This document shows, in pieces, positions 1 through 5,683 of a stretch of DNA of 5,683 nt. Origin of the DNA: Actinomycetota bacterium (lineage in GTDB: Bacteria; Actinomycetota; Actinomycetes; Nanopelagicales; Nanopelagicaceae); the NCBI GenBank assembly GCA_009702465.1, contig WLHY01000061.1, positions 1 to 5,683 of the forward strand, written 5' to 3'. The position numbers and the translations under genes are program-made. The notes under the pieces are model-generated. The model saw nothing but the letters and a program-made list of their open reading frames with translations. It ran no database searches and was not told where the DNA came from. Position 1 is the stretch's first letter. Each line of letters starts with the position of its first letter.

Positions 1-221
1 CCAATCAAAAAGGAGTTACCAAGTGCGCTGCAGATGTCTGGCGCGCCACATGGATTGCTCCACTTTTCAAAGGTAAATCCCTTCCAAATTAAGTTGGTCT
101 TACCGCTGTCATTAAAGGAGTAAATAAATGTGTAGAGCACTGGAATAAAGAGGTAGATAAATGCCATGCCTGCGTAGATGCGAATTAAATTCTTGGAGAA
201 CCAGCGAGTTAATTTTTTCAC
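1..221 (-). CDS. potC: Polyamine ABC transporter permease PotC, N-terminal part (cut by window edge)
   Basis: This is the second inner-membrane permease subunit of a spermidine/putrescine importer, expected to pair with PotB around the translocation path. Only the first 73 codons plus two bases are in the window. I chose a GTG start at 221-219, which shares one base with the last codon of potB (junction GTGTGA) and sits 5 bases after a strong GGAGGAG ribosome binding site. The translation begins VKKLTRWFSKNLIRIYAG. It has a basic N-terminus, one hydrophobic segment at about residues 17-36 (AFIYLFIPVLYTFIYSF), the typical PotC phrase YSFND at 34-38, then an extracytoplasmic loop with FTFEKW (49-54) and NSFLIG leading into the next segment. 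The loop carries two cysteines (58 and 64). Family and order agree with the genes before it. The EAA loop and remaining membrane segments lie outside the window. Confidence 0.9.
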   Translation of the reverse strand, partial: MKKLTRWFSKNLIRIYAGMAFIYLFIPVLYTFIYSFNDSGKTNLIWKGFTFEKWSNPCGAPDICSALGNSFLI

Positions 222-1105
222 ACCAACTCCTCCGTTCCAGCCTTGCGAATATAAAAGGTAATTAAGATCAAGATTGCTGCCATCAAAGTGAAGGACAAGG
301 CGGCGGCGGTTGGGTAATCAACTATCTTGAAGAATCGTGCTTCAATAACATTTCCCAGCATTTTGGTATTTGGATTTCCTAAAATATTTGCATTGATGTA
401 ATCACCGGCGGCTGGAATAAATGTCAGCAAGGTGCCAGCTACAACTCCTGGCATCGATAGCGGGAGGGTTACCTTGCGAAAGGTAGTAAATCCATTGGCA
501 TATAAATCACCAGATGCTTCCAATGTTCGTGGATCAATCCGCTCAAGGGATGCATAAATTGGTAAGGTCATAAAGGGCAGGAAGTTATAGGCAAGACCGG
601 TCACAACTGCAAAGGCGCTTGAAGTTAATGTTGTTTGCGGTGAGATGATGTGCAAGGTGCGCAAGATAGCTGTCACTGCTCCCTCTTCACCAAGAATCTG
701 CTTCCAGGCAATGGTGCGAAGCAGGAATGAAACAAAAAATGGTGCAATTACTAGTACCAATAAAACATTTTTCAACTTACCAGATTTAAATGCGATGGCG
801 TACGCCAGTGGATAGGCAATTGCTAAGGCGATTAAGGTGGCTAAGGTGGCGTAGAGAAATGATCTTGCAAATTGTCCACTTGCATCCATAAATGAATCAA
901 AGAAGTTAGCAAATCTATAACTTTGCACAAACTCGCCAGTTTCACCACTGCTTGTTTTGGTTGACATCTGCGCCAAATTTGCAATTGGCAAGATAAAAAA
1001 CATAAATAGCCACAACAAGCCAGGTGCTAATAACAGGTAAGGAAATGCAGATTTATTATCTTTTAGTGCAAATACCTTGCCACTTGGGCGGCTAATTACG
1101 GCCAT
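218..1105 (-). CDS. potB: Polyamine ABC transporter permease PotB
   Basis: This 295-residue inner-membrane subunit belongs to the MetI/BPD transporter permease family and is close in length to other PotB proteins. With PotC it forms the channel for spermidine/putrescine uptake, energised by PotA. Hydrophobic segments are visible at about residues 22-45, 82-106, 112-134, 164-186, 219-238 and 266-286, matching the usual six spans. The cytoplasmic coupling (EAA-type) loop is at about 196-220, with EASGDLYANG followed by FRKVTLPLSMPG; the family form is EAA-x3-G-x9-I-x-LP. The ATG start at 1105 lies 2 bases after the potA stop (TAACAATG). I see no convincing Shine-Dalgarno, so translation probably depends on ribosomes finishing potA. 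Its own 3' end carries the ribosome binding site of potC. Related permeases for Fe3+ or other substrates share the fold, and the assignment to polyamines rests on PotD, PotA and the neighbouring dehydrogenase. Confidence 0.93.
   Translation of the reverse strand: MAVISRPSGKVFALKDNKSAFPYLLLAPGLLWLFMFFILPIANLAQMSTKTSSGETGEFVQSYRFANFFDSFMDASGQFARSFLYATLATLIALAIAYPLAYAIAFKSGKLKNVLLVLVIAPFFVSFLLRTIAWKQILGEEGAVTAILRTLHIISPQTTLTSSAFAVVTGLAYNFLPFMTLPIYASLERIDPRTLEASGDLYANGFTTFRKVTLPLSMPGVVAGTLLTFIPAAGDYINANILGNPNTKMLGNVIEARFFKIVDYPTAAALSFTLMAAILILITFYIRKAGTEELV
227..233 (-). promoter_or_regulatory. Ribosome binding site of potC
   Basis: On the minus strand the bases read GGAGGAG, five bases before the GTG at 221. 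This near-perfect Shine-Dalgarno lies within the last codons of potB and decides the GTG start of potC. It is much the strongest site among the transporter genes. Confidence 0.8.
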
Positions 1106-1107
1106 TG

Positions 1108-2238
1108 TTAATGTGAACCAGAGGATGCAATTTCACTGCCATCTAGCACAAATGAAAAAACTGGCTCCCAAGATAATGTGACCTTTTCACCCTTGCGCAA
1201 AAAATCCTCATCATCATCATTTTGTTCAAAGACCATTAACTCTTTGCCCCAAGGCATCTCAACTTGATACTGAGTTGATACTCCGATGTAGGAAACATCT
1301 GAGACCACACCCCCGGTAAGTACATTGCCAGTGGCACCCTTTCCTTCAGCAGCAACGCGGAACTTTTCAGGGCGAATACCAACTAGAACTGAGTTGCCAT
1401 GGGCTGAGCTGCGTCTTTTAGGTACTGCAACCTTGTTACCAAATAATTCAATAACTAAATTGTCGCCATCATTGCCAGTAATGGTGCCTGGAATCAAGTT
1501 GGATTGTCCTAAAAAGTTAGCAACAAATGAGGTGCGTGGTGAGTCATAAAGCTCTTCAGGTGAGCCCATCTGCTCGATCTTGCCATTGTTCATAACAGCA
1601 ATTGTGTCCGCCATGGTCATCGCCTCTTCTTGATCATGGGTTACATGCACGAAGGTGATACCAATTTCAGTTTGGATCCACTTTAACTCAATCTGCATTT
1701 GCCGGCGCAACTTAAGATCAAGGGCGCCAAGTGGTTCATCTAGAAGTAATAAGGCGGGCTTGTTCACAATTGCGCGAGCAACTGCAATACGTTGTTGCTG
1801 ACCACCTGATAATTGATTTGGCTTGCGCTCGGCTAGCTGTGGCAGTTCAACTAAGTTCAAAACCTTATCTACCTGCGCCTTAACCTCTGCATCGCTAACA
1901 CCTCTGCGACGCAAACCAAATGCGATATTTTCAAAGATAGATAGGTGAGGAAATAATGCGTAGTTTTGAAACACAGTATTAACTGGTCGCTTGTACGGCT
2001 TCATATCAGTGATATCAGTTGTGCCAACTGAAATACTGCCCGATGTTGGCTCTTCAAGTCCTGCGATCATTCGAAGAGTTGTTGTCTTGCCACAACCGGA
2101 GGGTCCAAGAAGTGCGAAGAATGAACCCTTCGGAATTACTAACGATAGATCATCAACTGCGTTGAACTCACCATAAGTTTTAGTGAGGTTTTTTATTATT
2201 AAGTCGCCTTTAGCAGAAGTTGACGCATCAACTGCCAT
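1108..2238 (-). CDS. potA: Polyamine ABC transporter ATP-binding protein PotA
   Basis: This 376-residue cytoplasmic ATPase of the importer works as a dimer on the PotB/PotC permeases; E. coli PotA has 378 residues. All nucleotide-binding motifs are intact: Walker A GPSGCGKTT at 45-53, Q-loop Gln91 in FQNYALFPH, signature LSGGQQQR at 143-150, Walker B LLLLDEP at 163-169, D-loop GALD at 171-174 and switch His201 in VTHDQEEA. A C-terminal TOBE-type regulatory domain follows at about 245-365, with VGIRPEKF at 286-293. An acidic run (DDDED, 341-345) in that domain is encoded by a short GAT repeat (plus-strand 1208-1220). The ATG start shares one base with the potD stop (TAATG), and only a weak GGTGG lies upstream, so translational coupling to potD is likely. 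The motifs alone would also fit Fe3+ or other CUT1-like importers; the polyamine call comes from the operon. Confidence 0.95.
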   Translation of the reverse strand: MAVDASTSAKGDLIIKNLTKTYGEFNAVDDLSLVIPKGSFFALLGPSGCGKTTTLRMIAGLEEPTSGSISVGTTDITDMKPYKRPVNTVFQNYALFPHLSIFENIAFGLRRRGVSDAEVKAQVDKVLNLVELPQLAERKPNQLSGGQQQRIAVARAIVNKPALLLLDEPLGALDLKLRRQMQIELKWIQTEIGITFVHVTHDQEEAMTMADTIAVMNNGKIEQMGSPEELYDSPRTSFVANFLGQSNLIPGTITGNDGDNLVIELFGNKVAVPKRRSSAHGNSVLVGIRPEKFRVAAEGKGATGNVLTGGVVSDVSYIGVSTQYQVEMPWGKELMVFEQNDDDEDFLRKGEKVTLSWEPVFSFVLDGSEIASSGSH

Positions 2239-3458
2239 TAGGCGTTACCAGCCACCGATTGAAACGCTGTCTGGAACTTAGTCTCCTCAGCCGCAGTAAG
2301 TGCGCGGAAGATCTTGAGTTGAGATTTTGTCTTTTCGGTTGGGAAGATGAACTCACTTGTTGCAAGCTCTGCATCAAACTTGGCCATCTCAGCTTGTGCA
2401 CCCTCAACTGGGCAAACATAGTTAACGAAGGCTGCCACCTTTGCAGCTACAGCTGGGTCGTAGTAGTAGTTAATTAACTTCTCAACCGCAGCATTATTTG
2501 TTGCCGTTACTGGAATCATTAAGTTGTCATTTGCGATGATGCCGCCCTCTTCTGGGAGAGCAAAATCAAACTTTCCATCTGACTCTGCCTTTAGCTGGAA
2601 CATATCGCCAGACCAACCAATGACCGCCCAAACATTTCCATCGCGAAGTTCTTGGGTGTACTCATTGCCTCTAACACCAATTACGATGCCATCTTTAACC
2701 TGCTTATCCAAGAAATCAATACCCTGCATAAATTGATCTTCAGTGAAATCCTTTGATGGATCAATTCCAAGGTGGGTCAAAATTAAGCCCATGGTGTCGC
2801 GCATTTCAGAGAGCACTACAACCTTGCCCTTGTTCTTTGGTGAGAATAAATCTTTTATTGATTTAATTCCCGCTGGAATCTTCTCGGTATTCCATCCAAC
2901 ACCAGCCATGATGCCTTGCCATGGAAGTGATTGAGTGCGACCTGGATCAAATGATGGATTTTGTAGTGAAGAGATTAGGTTGGCTTTGTTTGGAATGCCA
3001 CCTTCTGTGAATGTAGCGGTGTAACCCAAGCGGATCCAACGCGCAGTCATCCAGTCGGTAAGAGTTACTAAGTCATAACCAATATCTTTTTTAGAACGTA
3101 ATTTATCTAGTAATGGCGCAGTGAACTCATCATTATCTAAAATTGCCTCTTTGTATGAAACTTCAATGCCATTTGCACTAGCAAAATCAACTAGTGAAGG
3201 ATTCTCGCCAGTTTCCTCGTCGTAATCTAGATACTCAGTCCAGTTTGCCCAGCGAACATTTTCAGCTGAAGAACCACCACTGCTACATGAAGCAAGTGCA
3301 ACCGCTGCACCTGCGCCACCAACTCCTGCCAACACAGTTCTGCGGGATAATGATTTTGAAATTAAGTTTTTAATCTCTGATGGAATTGAATTATCTGCCG
3401 CTAACTTATTTAACTTATCTTTATTTGTGTTGTTTGAGTTGGAGCTGTTGTTGGTCAT
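2238..3458 (-). CDS. potD: Polyamine-binding lipoprotein PotD (Tat-type signal)
   Basis: This is the extracytoplasmic spermidine/putrescine-binding component, 406 residues, of the PotD/PotF family. The N-terminus holds a twin-arginine motif SRRTVLA at 38-44, a small-residue hydrophobic stretch at 42-56, and a lipobox LASC with Cys58 as the likely lipid anchor. This implies export by Tat in folded form and tethering to the outer face of the membrane. The segment before the arginines is unusually long (37 residues) and rich in Asn and Ser, yet no ATG, GTG or TTG codon occurs in frame between the ATG and Val42, so the start is firm. The mature part begins VRWANWTEYLD (68-78), which matches the PotD ligand-contacting start. 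Further family blocks are SEMRDTMG (217-224), WAVIGWSGDMF (277-287), EEGGIIANDNLMIP (303-316) and NYVCPVEGAQ (346-355). It is the first gene of the transporter operon and overlaps potA by one base. The exact ligand cannot be read from the sequence. Confidence 0.93.
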   Translation of the reverse strand: MTNNSSNSNNTNKDKLNKLAADNSIPSEIKNLISKSLSRRTVLAGVGGAGAAVALASCSSGGSSAENVRWANWTEYLDYDEETGENPSLVDFASANGIEVSYKEAILDNDEFTAPLLDKLRSKKDIGYDLVTLTDWMTARWIRLGYTATFTEGGIPNKANLISSLQNPSFDPGRTQSLPWQGIMAGVGWNTEKIPAGIKSIKDLFSPKNKGKVVVLSEMRDTMGLILTHLGIDPSKDFTEDQFMQGIDFLDKQVKDGIVIGVRGNEYTQELRDGNVWAVIGWSGDMFQLKAESDGKFDFALPEEGGIIANDNLMIPVTATNNAAVEKLINYYYDPAVAAKVAAFVNYVCPVEGAQAEMAKFDAELATSEFIFPTEKTKSQLKIFRALTAAEETKFQTAFQSVAGNA

Positions 3459-3465
3459 CGCACCA

Positions 3466-3471
3466 CTTTCT
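3466..3471 (-). promoter_or_regulatory. Probable ribosome binding site of potD
   Basis: The minus strand reads AGAAAG, then seven bases (TGGTGCG) before the ATG at 3458. This matches part of the extended anti-Shine-Dalgarno complement (AGAAAGGAGGTGAT), with the GGAGG core weakened to TGG. It is a moderate site. Its first two bases overlap the palindrome CTGATCAG. Confidence 0.5.
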
Positions 3472-3514
3472 GATCAGGGCTGAAAGAGATCAACCTCTTG
3501 GATTAGCGAAATCC
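3470..3514 (-). repeat. Three short inverted repeats in the potD leader
   Basis: Reading toward potD there are three symmetric elements: GGATT-TCGCT-AATCC at 3500-3514, AAGAG-GTTGAT-CTCTT at 3484-3499 (arms 3495-3499 and 3484-3488), and the perfect palindrome CTGATCAG at 3470-3477. The first overlaps the predicted -10 element and start point, which would suit an operator. The second and third would lie in the transcript leader, with the third touching the ribosome binding site. Arms of five bases arise easily by chance, so this is a candidate regulatory region only. Confidence 0.35.
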
Positions 3515-3539
3515 TAGACCCCAAAAGCGCTGCTGTTAA
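3511..3539 (-). promoter_or_regulatory. Candidate sigma70-type promoter of the potDABC operon
   Basis: On the minus strand TTAACA (3534-3539) is followed by exactly 17 bases and TAGGAT (3511-3516). The -35 differs from TTGACA at one position, and the -10 keeps the key TA and final T of TATAAT. The -35 box overlaps the TAA stop of the dehydrogenase gene. A start about seven bases on, near 3504, would give a leader of about 45 bases before potD. This would allow transporter expression independent of the upstream dehydrogenase, although read-through remains possible because no terminator is visible in the 77-base gap. Confidence 0.5.
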
Positions 3540-4963
3540 GCATTTATATTGGTCATTACATGCTTAATTCTGGTGTAATCCTCAAAGCCGTAACCTGAGA
3601 GATCCTTACCAACTCCAGATCGACCAAATCGACCATGAGGCATCTCGACCACCAGCGGAGTATGGGTAGTGATCCAGACGCACGCAAAATCAAAGGCCTT
3701 TACCAATCGCATTGCCCGACCATGATCTTTTGTCCAAACACTTGAAGCTAGACCGTACTCAACCCCATTTGCATACTCAATCGCCTGAGTCTCATCTGTG
3801 AACCTTTGAACTGTAATCACAGGACCAAAGATCTCATTTTGAATGATCTCATCATCCTGCTTTAGATCAACCACAACAGTTGGTGCAAAGAAAAATCCTG
3901 GACGATCTAATACCTTACCGCCGGCACTTACCTTGGCATGTGCTGGCAGGCGATCAATGAAACCTTTAACTCGCTCTAATTGATTGGCATTATTTACTGG
4001 GCCTACTAATACATCCTCATCTGGATTTCCTACTGCAATTTTATCTTTGGCTTGTTCAGTTAATAACTGCACAAATTTATCGTAAGCACTCGCTTCAACA
4101 ATTACTCGAGTTGCAGCGGTGCAATCTTGACCAGCATTAAAGAAGCCAGCAACTGCAATACCTTCAGCTGCAGCTTGTAGATCAGCATCGGCAAATACAA
4201 CAACTGGTGCTTTACCACCAAGCTCAAGATGCACTTTTTTCACATCATCAGCTGCAGATTTTGCTACCTCAATACCTGCACGAATTGAACCGGTAATTGA
4301 AACCATCGCAGGAATCTTGTGTGAGATTAAGGCACGGCCAGTATCTCGCTCACCGCAAACCACATTAAATACACCAGCTGGTAAGAACTCACTCATAATC
4401 TGCGCCATAAATAGGGTTGAAGCTGGTGTGGTGTCAGATGGTTTTAATACAACTGTATTTCCAGCAGCAATTGCTGGTGCCCACTTCCAGACCGCCATCA
4501 TCATTGGGTAATTCCACGGGGTTACCTGCGCACAAACACCAATTGGTTCACGTCGCACAAATGAGGTCATGCCATTCATATACTCACCAGCTGATTTACC
4601 CTCAAGATTTCGAGCAGCACCAGCAAAAAATCTAATCTGATCGATCATGGGCGGAATCTCCTCGCTCATGGTGACTGAGATTGGCTTGCCACAATTTTCA
4701 GATTCAATTGCTACTAATTTTTCCGCGTTTGCTTCAAGTGCATCTGCAATTTTAAGTAAGGCTTTTTGACGAGTAGATGGTGTGGCATCGCGCCACTCTG
4801 GAAAGGCGGCAGCGGCAGCCTTTAATGCAGCATCAACATCTGCCTCATTTGAGTTTGGTGCGGTAGCGAAAACTTTTCCAGTTGCTGGGTTTACTAAATC
4901 AGTTGTTTTGCCTGATTTAGAATCTACCGATTGACCATTTACAAAATTCTTTAGCACCTTCAC
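3536..4963 (-). CDS. patD: Gamma-aminobutyraldehyde dehydrogenase (putrescine degradation)
   Basis: This 475-residue NAD(P)+-dependent aldehyde dehydrogenase probably oxidises 4-aminobutanal to GABA in the cytoplasm. It matches E. coli PatD (YdcW, 474 residues, recalled from memory) closely through ENCGKP (89-94), RFFAGAARNLEG (111-122), GEYM (126-129), NAGQDCTAA (276-284) and SGYGFEDYT (456-464). Catalytic residues are all present: Cys281, Glu247 in LELGGKAP, Asn151 in PWNYP, Lys174 in LKPS for cofactor binding, and Glu377 in EIFGP. The N-terminal half is the cofactor-binding domain and the middle part the catalytic domain. The start is GTG at 4963, seven bases after GGAAAGG, giving the usual N-terminus MKVLKNFVNG (GTG read as Met). 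It follows rlmN by 40 bases and precedes the polyamine importer by 77 bases, which supports a role in using imported putrescine. Betaine aldehyde or another omega-aminoaldehyde is the main alternative substrate. Confidence 0.9.
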   Translation of the reverse strand: MKVLKNFVNGQSVDSKSGKTTDLVNPATGKVFATAPNSNEADVDAALKAAAAAFPEWRDATPSTRQKALLKIADALEANAEKLVAIESENCGKPISVTMSEEIPPMIDQIRFFAGAARNLEGKSAGEYMNGMTSFVRREPIGVCAQVTPWNYPMMMAVWKWAPAIAAGNTVVLKPSDTTPASTLFMAQIMSEFLPAGVFNVVCGERDTGRALISHKIPAMVSITGSIRAGIEVAKSAADDVKKVHLELGGKAPVVVFADADLQAAAEGIAVAGFFNAGQDCTAATRVIVEASAYDKFVQLLTEQAKDKIAVGNPDEDVLVGPVNNANQLERVKGFIDRLPAHAKVSAGGKVLDRPGFFFAPTVVVDLKQDDEIIQNEIFGPVITVQRFTDETQAIEYANGVEYGLASSVWTKDHGRAMRLVKAFDFACVWITTHTPLVVEMPHGRFGRSGVGKDLSGYGFEDYTRIKHVMTNINA

Positions 4964-4970
4964 TTTAAAG

Positions 4971-4977
4971 CCTTTCC
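4971..4977 (-). promoter_or_regulatory. Ribosome binding site of the aldehyde dehydrogenase gene
   Basis: The minus strand reads GGAAAGG, seven bases before the GTG start at 4963. The spacing and purine content fix the GTG as the start, and the resulting protein begins at the usual place for the family. The rest of the 40-base gap is AT-rich (CTATAAAAATTAG); it could hold a -10 element but I find no matching -35. Confidence 0.65.
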
Positions 4978-5003
4978 GCTTCTAACTAATTTTTATAGGA
5001 AAC

Positions 5004-5683
5004 TTACTTGGCCGAGGATACTTCGGCCGCTGCTAATTGACCACATGCCCCATCAATCTCACGGCCACGGGTATCGCGAACAGTTACCGGCACCCCATAA
5101 CCTTCCAGGATCTCAACAAAGGCTCGCTCATCCTCAGGTCTTGAGGCGGTCCACTTTGAACCTGGGGTTGGATTTAATGGAATTAAATTTACATGTGCAT
5201 TTTTATTCTTCAGTAAGCGACCAAGTAGATCTGCCCGCCATGCTTGATCATTAATATCTCTAATTAATGCATACTCAATTGAATAGCGCCTGCCAGTCTT
5301 TGCTTCATAACGATCAGCTGCTTGCAAGACCTCGCGCACCTTCCAGCGAGAGTTAATTGGCACCAAGGAATCTCTCAGTTCATCATCAGGAGTATGTAAT
5401 GAAATAGCAAGTGTTACTGGAATATCTTCATCGATTAATTTATCAATTCCACTAACTAAACCAACCGTTGATACGGTAACTGATCGAGCACCGATACCAA
5501 GACCATTTGGTTGTGGTGAGGTTAAATTTCTAACTGATTGCATAACCGGTTTGTAATTAGCCAGCGGCTCACCCATTCCCATAAAGACAACATTTGATAA
5601 ACGAGTTTCACCTCCTGGTAACTCACCAGCTGCACACGCCTTTGCCGCCATCACAACTTGAGCGGTGATTTCACCAGCGGTTA
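5004..5683 (-). CDS. rlmN: 23S rRNA/tRNA adenine-C2 methyltransferase RlmN, C-terminal part (cut by window edge)
   Basis: This radical-SAM enzyme methylates C2 of A2503 in 23S rRNA and of A37 in some tRNAs. The fragment has 225 complete codons before the TAA stop. The reading frame stays open to the right edge and starts TAGEITAQV, a phrase that in this family follows the CxxxCxxC iron-sulphur cluster loop, so that loop lies just outside the window. The in-frame GTG at 5654 is therefore internal and not the start. Visible motifs are [10 protein letters not shown] at fragment residues 31-40 (SAM-binding GEP motif), [19 protein letters not shown], and EIDGACGQL near the end, where Cys213 of the fragment (codon 5043-5045) corresponds to the methyl-carrying catalytic cysteine (Cys355 in E. 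coli). The C-terminus looks complete. It is a housekeeping gene with no direct link to polyamine use. The related Cfr resistance enzyme is unlikely given the actinobacterial setting and the ordinary composition. Confidence 0.95.
   Translation of the reverse strand, partial: TAGEITAQVVMAAKACAAGELPGGETRLSNVVFMGMGEPLANYKPVMQSVRNLTSPQPNGLGIGARSVTVSTVGLVSGIDKLIDEDIPVTLAISLHTPDDELRDSLVPINSRWKVREVLQAADRYEAKTGRRYSIEYALIRDINDQAWRADLLGRLLKNKNAHVNLIPLNPTPGSKWTASRPEDERAFVEILEGYGVPVTVRDTRGREIDGACGQLAAAEVSSAK
5010..5028 (-). terminator. GC-rich hairpin at the 3' end of rlmN (possible weak terminator)
   Basis: The last codons of rlmN form a perfect 6-base inverted repeat, GGCCGA-AGTATCC-TCGGCC, ending 3 bases before the TAA stop. 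It is followed by AAGTAAGTTTCCTAT, which has only a short, interrupted T run, so it is not a textbook Rho-independent terminator. It could act as a weak terminator, an mRNA 3'-end stabiliser, or nothing at all. It is GC-rich against the AT-leaning surroundings. Confidence 0.3.

Noticed and set aside
1208..1220. Short TCA trinucleotide repeat as a possible phase-variable tract
   Set aside because: Only four units are present and a change by whole units would keep the reading frame; it simply encodes an acidic run (Asp-rich) in PotA.
1325..1549. Plus-strand open frame opposite the potA C-terminal domain
   Set aside because: The opposite strand encodes the conserved PotA regulatory domain; the antisense product has no domain character and I see no ribosome binding site.
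2228..2419. Second minus-strand frame overlapping the end of potD
   Set aside because: It is out of frame with potD, lacks a recognisable domain, and the potD frame carries family motifs through the same region.
2220..2477. Open frame on the plus strand across the potD/potA junction
   Set aside because: It lies opposite well-supported potD and potA sequence and gives a cysteine/leucine-rich product with no recognisable domain, as expected from an antisense shadow.
4317..4635. Overlapping plus-strand open frames inside the dehydrogenase gene
   Set aside because: They are antisense to a strongly conserved aldehyde dehydrogenase region and give products with no recognisable features.
4984..5000. 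AT-rich CTATAAAAATTAG as a promoter -10 for the dehydrogenase gene
   Set aside because: No acceptable -35 box is found 16-18 bases upstream, so I do not list it as a promoter.
5652..5654. GTG as the start of the rlmN coding region
   Set aside because: The same frame stays open to the window edge and encodes TAGEITAQV, a conserved internal RlmN segment, so this codon is internal and the gene is simply cut.
1..5683. CRISPR arrays, tRNA/rRNA genes, insertion sequences, defence systems
   Set aside because: Nearly every base is accounted for by six metabolic or housekeeping genes, and no spaced repeats, cloverleaf structures, transposase motifs or terminal inverted repeats were seen.

Overview
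The window is a compact, entirely minus-strand stretch from a bacterial chromosome. In transcription order (right to left) it holds the 3' part of rlmN, a gamma-aminobutyraldehyde dehydrogenase gene, and a polyamine-type ABC transporter in the order substrate-binding protein, ATPase, permease B, permease C. Permease C is cut by the left edge and rlmN by the right edge. About 97% of the window is coding. The only gaps are 40 bases (4964-5003), 77 bases (3459-3535) and 2 bases (1106-1107).

The likely host is an actinobacterium with a small, streamlined, AT-leaning genome. The base composition looks like the low-to-mid 40s in percent GC by eye. The binding protein is a Tat-type lipoprotein, a common arrangement in Actinobacteria, some starts are GTG, and genes abut or overlap. 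This fits the freshwater acI group (Nanopelagicales, e.g. Planktophila or Nanopelagicus). That placement is inferred from general resemblance and was not tested by a search.

Layout: 5004-5683 is rlmN, a housekeeping rRNA/tRNA methyltransferase. 3536-4963 is the dehydrogenase, with a good ribosome binding site. 3459-3535 is the main regulatory gap, with a sigma70-like promoter whose -35 element overlaps the dehydrogenase stop codon, followed by short inverted repeats. 1-3458 is the transporter operon potD-potA-potB-potC, tightly packed with TAATG, 2-base-gap and GTGTGA junctions.

Functionally the last five genes make a coherent putrescine/spermidine uptake-and-use module. PotD captures the polyamine outside the membrane, PotB and PotC carry it across, and PotA powers transport. 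The dehydrogenase oxidises 4-aminobutanal, made from putrescine by an aminotransferase or oxidase not visible here, to GABA for carbon and nitrogen. I see no mobile element, CRISPR array, tRNA/rRNA gene or clearly new system. The points worth a second look are the promoter/operator region before potD, the divergent PotD ligand pocket, and the placement of the cluster right after rlmN.
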